8,727 bases of DNA, from NCBI GenBank assembly GCA_018384465.1, contig JAHAYQ010000274.1, forward strand, positions 1-8,727, in the 5' to 3' direction. Shown one piece after another: positions 7,701 to 8,727 of this stretch (its first letter is position 1; each line of letters begins with the position of its first letter). This DNA is from Myroides sp. (GTDB lineage: Bacteria; Bacteroidota; Bacteroidia; Flavobacteriales; Flavobacteriaceae). Under the pieces are notes generated by a model. The model saw only the letters and a list, made by a program, of their open reading frames with translations, had not been told where the DNA came from and made no database searches. The translations under genes were made by a program, and so were the position numbers.

Positions 7701-8448
7701 TATTTTATTTGAAGAAGCACAAATAATGCTACAAAAAATTGTTACCGAGAAATGGTTTATCGCTAAAGGTATCATTGGCATTTTCACTGCCAATCAAATC
7801 AATGATGACGACATTGAAATAACAGATACAACACACACATATACCCTATTAACACTGCGTCAACAGTTAGATAAATCTAATAGAGTTCCCAATATAGCAT
7901 TAGCCGATTTCATTGCTCCAAAAGCCACAAAAATAACAGATTATATGGGCTTATTCTGTGTATCAACTGGGTTTGGTGTAGAAGAAAAAGCAAAAGAGTT
8001 TGAAGTAATACAAGATGATTACAATGCTATTTTAGTAAAATCTTTAGGTGATCGTTTAGCCGAAGCCTTTGCCGAATATCTTCATGAAAAAATTAGAAAA
8101 GAAATATGGGGTTATGCTCAAAATGAAACATTAAATAACGACGATTTAATCAAAGAAGAATATCAAGGTATTAGACCAGCACCTGGATACCCTGCATGCC
8201 CCGATCATTTAGAAAAACAAACCATCTGGAAAATCCTTAAAGTAGAAGAAGAAATTGGTGTAAAACTTACCGAAAGTTTAGCCATGTGGCCCGCTTCATC
8301 AGTTTCGGGTTACTATTTAGCAAATAGTCAAGCGAAATATTTTGGAGTCGGAAAAATCAAACAAGATCAAGTAATTGATTACGCAAATCGTAGAAATATT
8401 ACCATAGATGAAGCTACTAAATGGCTTAGTCCTAATATTAATGAATAG
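4747..8448 (+). CDS. metH: Cobalamin-dependent methionine synthase, full length
   Basis: This 1233-aa enzyme transfers the methyl group of 5-methyl-THF to homocysteine through methylcobalamin. All E. coli MetH modules are present in order. The homocysteine/zinc domain (about 10-330) has LDGAMGTMLQ (21-30) and zinc ligands Cys249 (GFNCALG) and Cys312-Cys313 (GGCCGTTP). The pterin domain (about 355-640) has NIGERTNVTGSRKF (366-379), DINMDEG (407-413) and MIDSS (440-444). The cap (about 655-745) includes GDLFGSGKMFLPQVVKSARV (711-730). The cobalamin domain (about 755-890) has DVHDIGKN with lower-ligand His770, and GLSGLITPS (813-821). The C-terminal SAM-binding reactivation domain (about 905-1225) has RPAPGYPACPDH (1143-1154), where Arg1143 and Tyr1148 match the E. 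coli SAM-binding pair. No key residue is missing. The start is fused to the preceding stop as TAATG, so translation is probably coupled. No cobalamin riboswitch is visible upstream. Activity needs B12 and an unlinked reductase partner for reactivation. Confidence 0.97.
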   Translation: METICKTSSILEILKHKVLVLDGAMGTMLQKFSFTEDDFRGEQFKNHPYPLKGNNDLLSITQPEAVKEVHLKYLEAGADIIETNTFSSTTIAMADYHLEDFVYQLNFESAKIAREACDEFSKLTPEKPRFVAGAIGPTNKTVSMSPDVNNPGYRAITFNELRTAYKQQIEALLDGGCDILLVETIFDTLNAKAALFAIEEVKEERNRDIPIMVSGTITDASGRTLSGQTVEAFLISISHIPLLSIGFNCALGAEQLKPYLKELAKQGNVNISAHPNAGLPNAFGEYDQSPQEMEKYIQEYLNEGLVQIIGGCCGTTPQHIHLIYEAVEKYNASLNDRNTLKKEQSPTLKLSGLEPLIVTKDSNFINIGERTNVTGSRKFLRLIKENKFSEALEIARVQVENGAQIIDINMDEGMLDGKEAMVTFLNLIASEPDIYRVPIMIDSSKWEIIEAGLQIIQGKGIVNSISLKEGEQQFIKQAKLIKRYGAAVVIMAFDENGQADTLDRRIEICERSYRILTEKVHFPPQDIIFDPNIFPVATGMDEHKNNAIDFFSATKWIIENLPYANVSGGVSNVSFSFRGNNKVREAMHSAFLYHAIKNGMNMGIVNPELLEIYDEIDADLLGYVEDVLLNRRDDATERLLDFAENLKDDKSNKVEKVLEWRSYSLQERITHSLVKGVEEFIVNDVEEARKLVNRPIEVIENHLMNGMNVVGDLFGSGKMFLPQVVKSARVMKKAVAYLLPYIEDEKKKNGITQNLSAGKVLMATVRGDVHDIGKNIVAVVLACNNFEIIDLGVMVPPEKIIETAVKEQVDIIGLSGLITPSLDEMVYLAKELNKIKSNIPIMIGGATTSRAHTAVKIAPEYQNTVIHVNDASRAVTVINNLLQTDKNQEFKEKIRHEYETLRSDFLDRARDKKYLSLTDARKNKFKIDWEKEHIKKPNFLGKKKIEVDLTELLPYIDWTPFFRSWQLFGKYPAILNDETVGEQATILFEEAQIMLQKIVTEKWFIAKGIIGIFTANQINDDDIEITDTTHTYTLLTLRQQLDKSNRVPNIALADFIAPKATKITDYMGLFCVSTGFGVEEKAKEFEVIQDDYNAILVKSLGDRLAEAFAEYLHEKIRKEIWGYAQNETLNNDDLIKEEYQGIRPAPGYPACPDHLEKQTIWKILKVEEEIGVKLTESLAMWPASSVSGYYLANSQAKYFGVGKIKQDQVIDYANRRNITIDEATKWLSPNINE

Positions 8449-8473
8449 TTCATCAAAAAAATCACACATTAAA

Positions 8474-8727
8474 ATGAAGGTAACAGATCACATAAAAAAT
8501 GCTAACGGAAAAGCATTGTTTTCTTTTGAAATACTCCCCCCGTTAAAAGGTGAAAATATACAGTGTATTTTTAATACCATTGATCCATTAATGGAATTTA
8601 ATCCCCCATTTATCGATGTAACCTACCACCGAGAAGAATATACTTACAAAGAAGTATCTAACGGCTTATTAGAAAAAAAAGTAGTTAAAAAACGCCCGGG
8701 AACAGTAGGTATATGTGCCGCTATTCA
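8474..8727 (+). CDS. metF: Methylenetetrahydrofolate reductase, N-terminal part (runs off the window)
   Basis: The reading frame is open from ATG 8474 to the window end (84 complete codons). It begins MKVTDHIKNANGKALFSFEI and continues with LPPLKGENIQ, FIDVTYHREEY and KKRPGTVGICAAI. FSFEILPP (17-24) is the TIM-barrel strand-1 motif of MetF; its Glu19 corresponds to the E. coli catalytic Glu28 (FEFFPP). DVTYHREEY resembles other flavobacterial MetF proteins as I remember them. The enzyme is an FAD-dependent reductase that makes 5-methyl-THF, the methyl donor for MetH, so the adjacency is functional. It starts 25 nt after the metH stop with no terminator between. An in-frame ATG at 8441 would overlap metH and add 11 residues (MNSSSKKSHIK); the 8474 start is preferred because it matches the conserved N terminus. 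The C terminus is not visible. Confidence 0.93.
   Translation, partial: MKVTDHIKNANGKALFSFEILPPLKGENIQCIFNTIDPLMEFNPPFIDVTYHREEYTYKEVSNGLLEKKVVKKRPGTVGICAAI

Overview
The window is AT-rich (roughly one third GC by eye), and every gene lies on the + strand. Gene content, protein sequence style, starts preceded by A/T-rich sequence instead of Shine-Dalgarno motifs, and a TAnnTTTG-type promoter element all suggest a flavobacterial member of the Bacteroidota. The genus cannot be fixed from the sequence alone.

Layout: positions 1-220 are a regulatory leader. It holds a Bacteroidota-type promoter (about 40-69), a 21-codon Met-rich leader ORF (87-152), and a strong intrinsic terminator (176-215) that ends 5 nt before the first structural gene. 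The terminator's 5' arm can pair instead with 152-167, just after the leader peptide stop codon. This is the geometry of classical ribosome-mediated transcription attenuation, with methionine codons as the sensor. It is the most interesting element of the window.

Positions 221-8727 hold five tightly packed genes: a MetX-like homoserine O-acyltransferase (221-1162), a fused aspartokinase/homoserine dehydrogenase (1159-3564), a MetZ-type acylhomoserine sulfhydrylase (3590-4747), full-length cobalamin-dependent methionine synthase MetH (4747-8448), and the first 84 codons of methylenetetrahydrofolate reductase MetF (8474 to the window end). Junctions are ATGA and TAATG overlaps or 25-nt gaps, and I see no internal terminator, so one transcript from the leader promoter is likely.

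Together the genes form a nearly complete aspartate-to-methionine route. Aspartokinase and homoserine dehydrogenase supply homoserine, MetX activates it, and MetZ inserts sulfide directly to give homocysteine. MetF supplies methyl-THF and MetH methylates homocysteine. Only aspartate-semialdehyde dehydrogenase (asd) is absent from the window. The leader would let the whole route respond to Met-tRNA charging; no SAM, cobalamin or T-box leader is recognisable.
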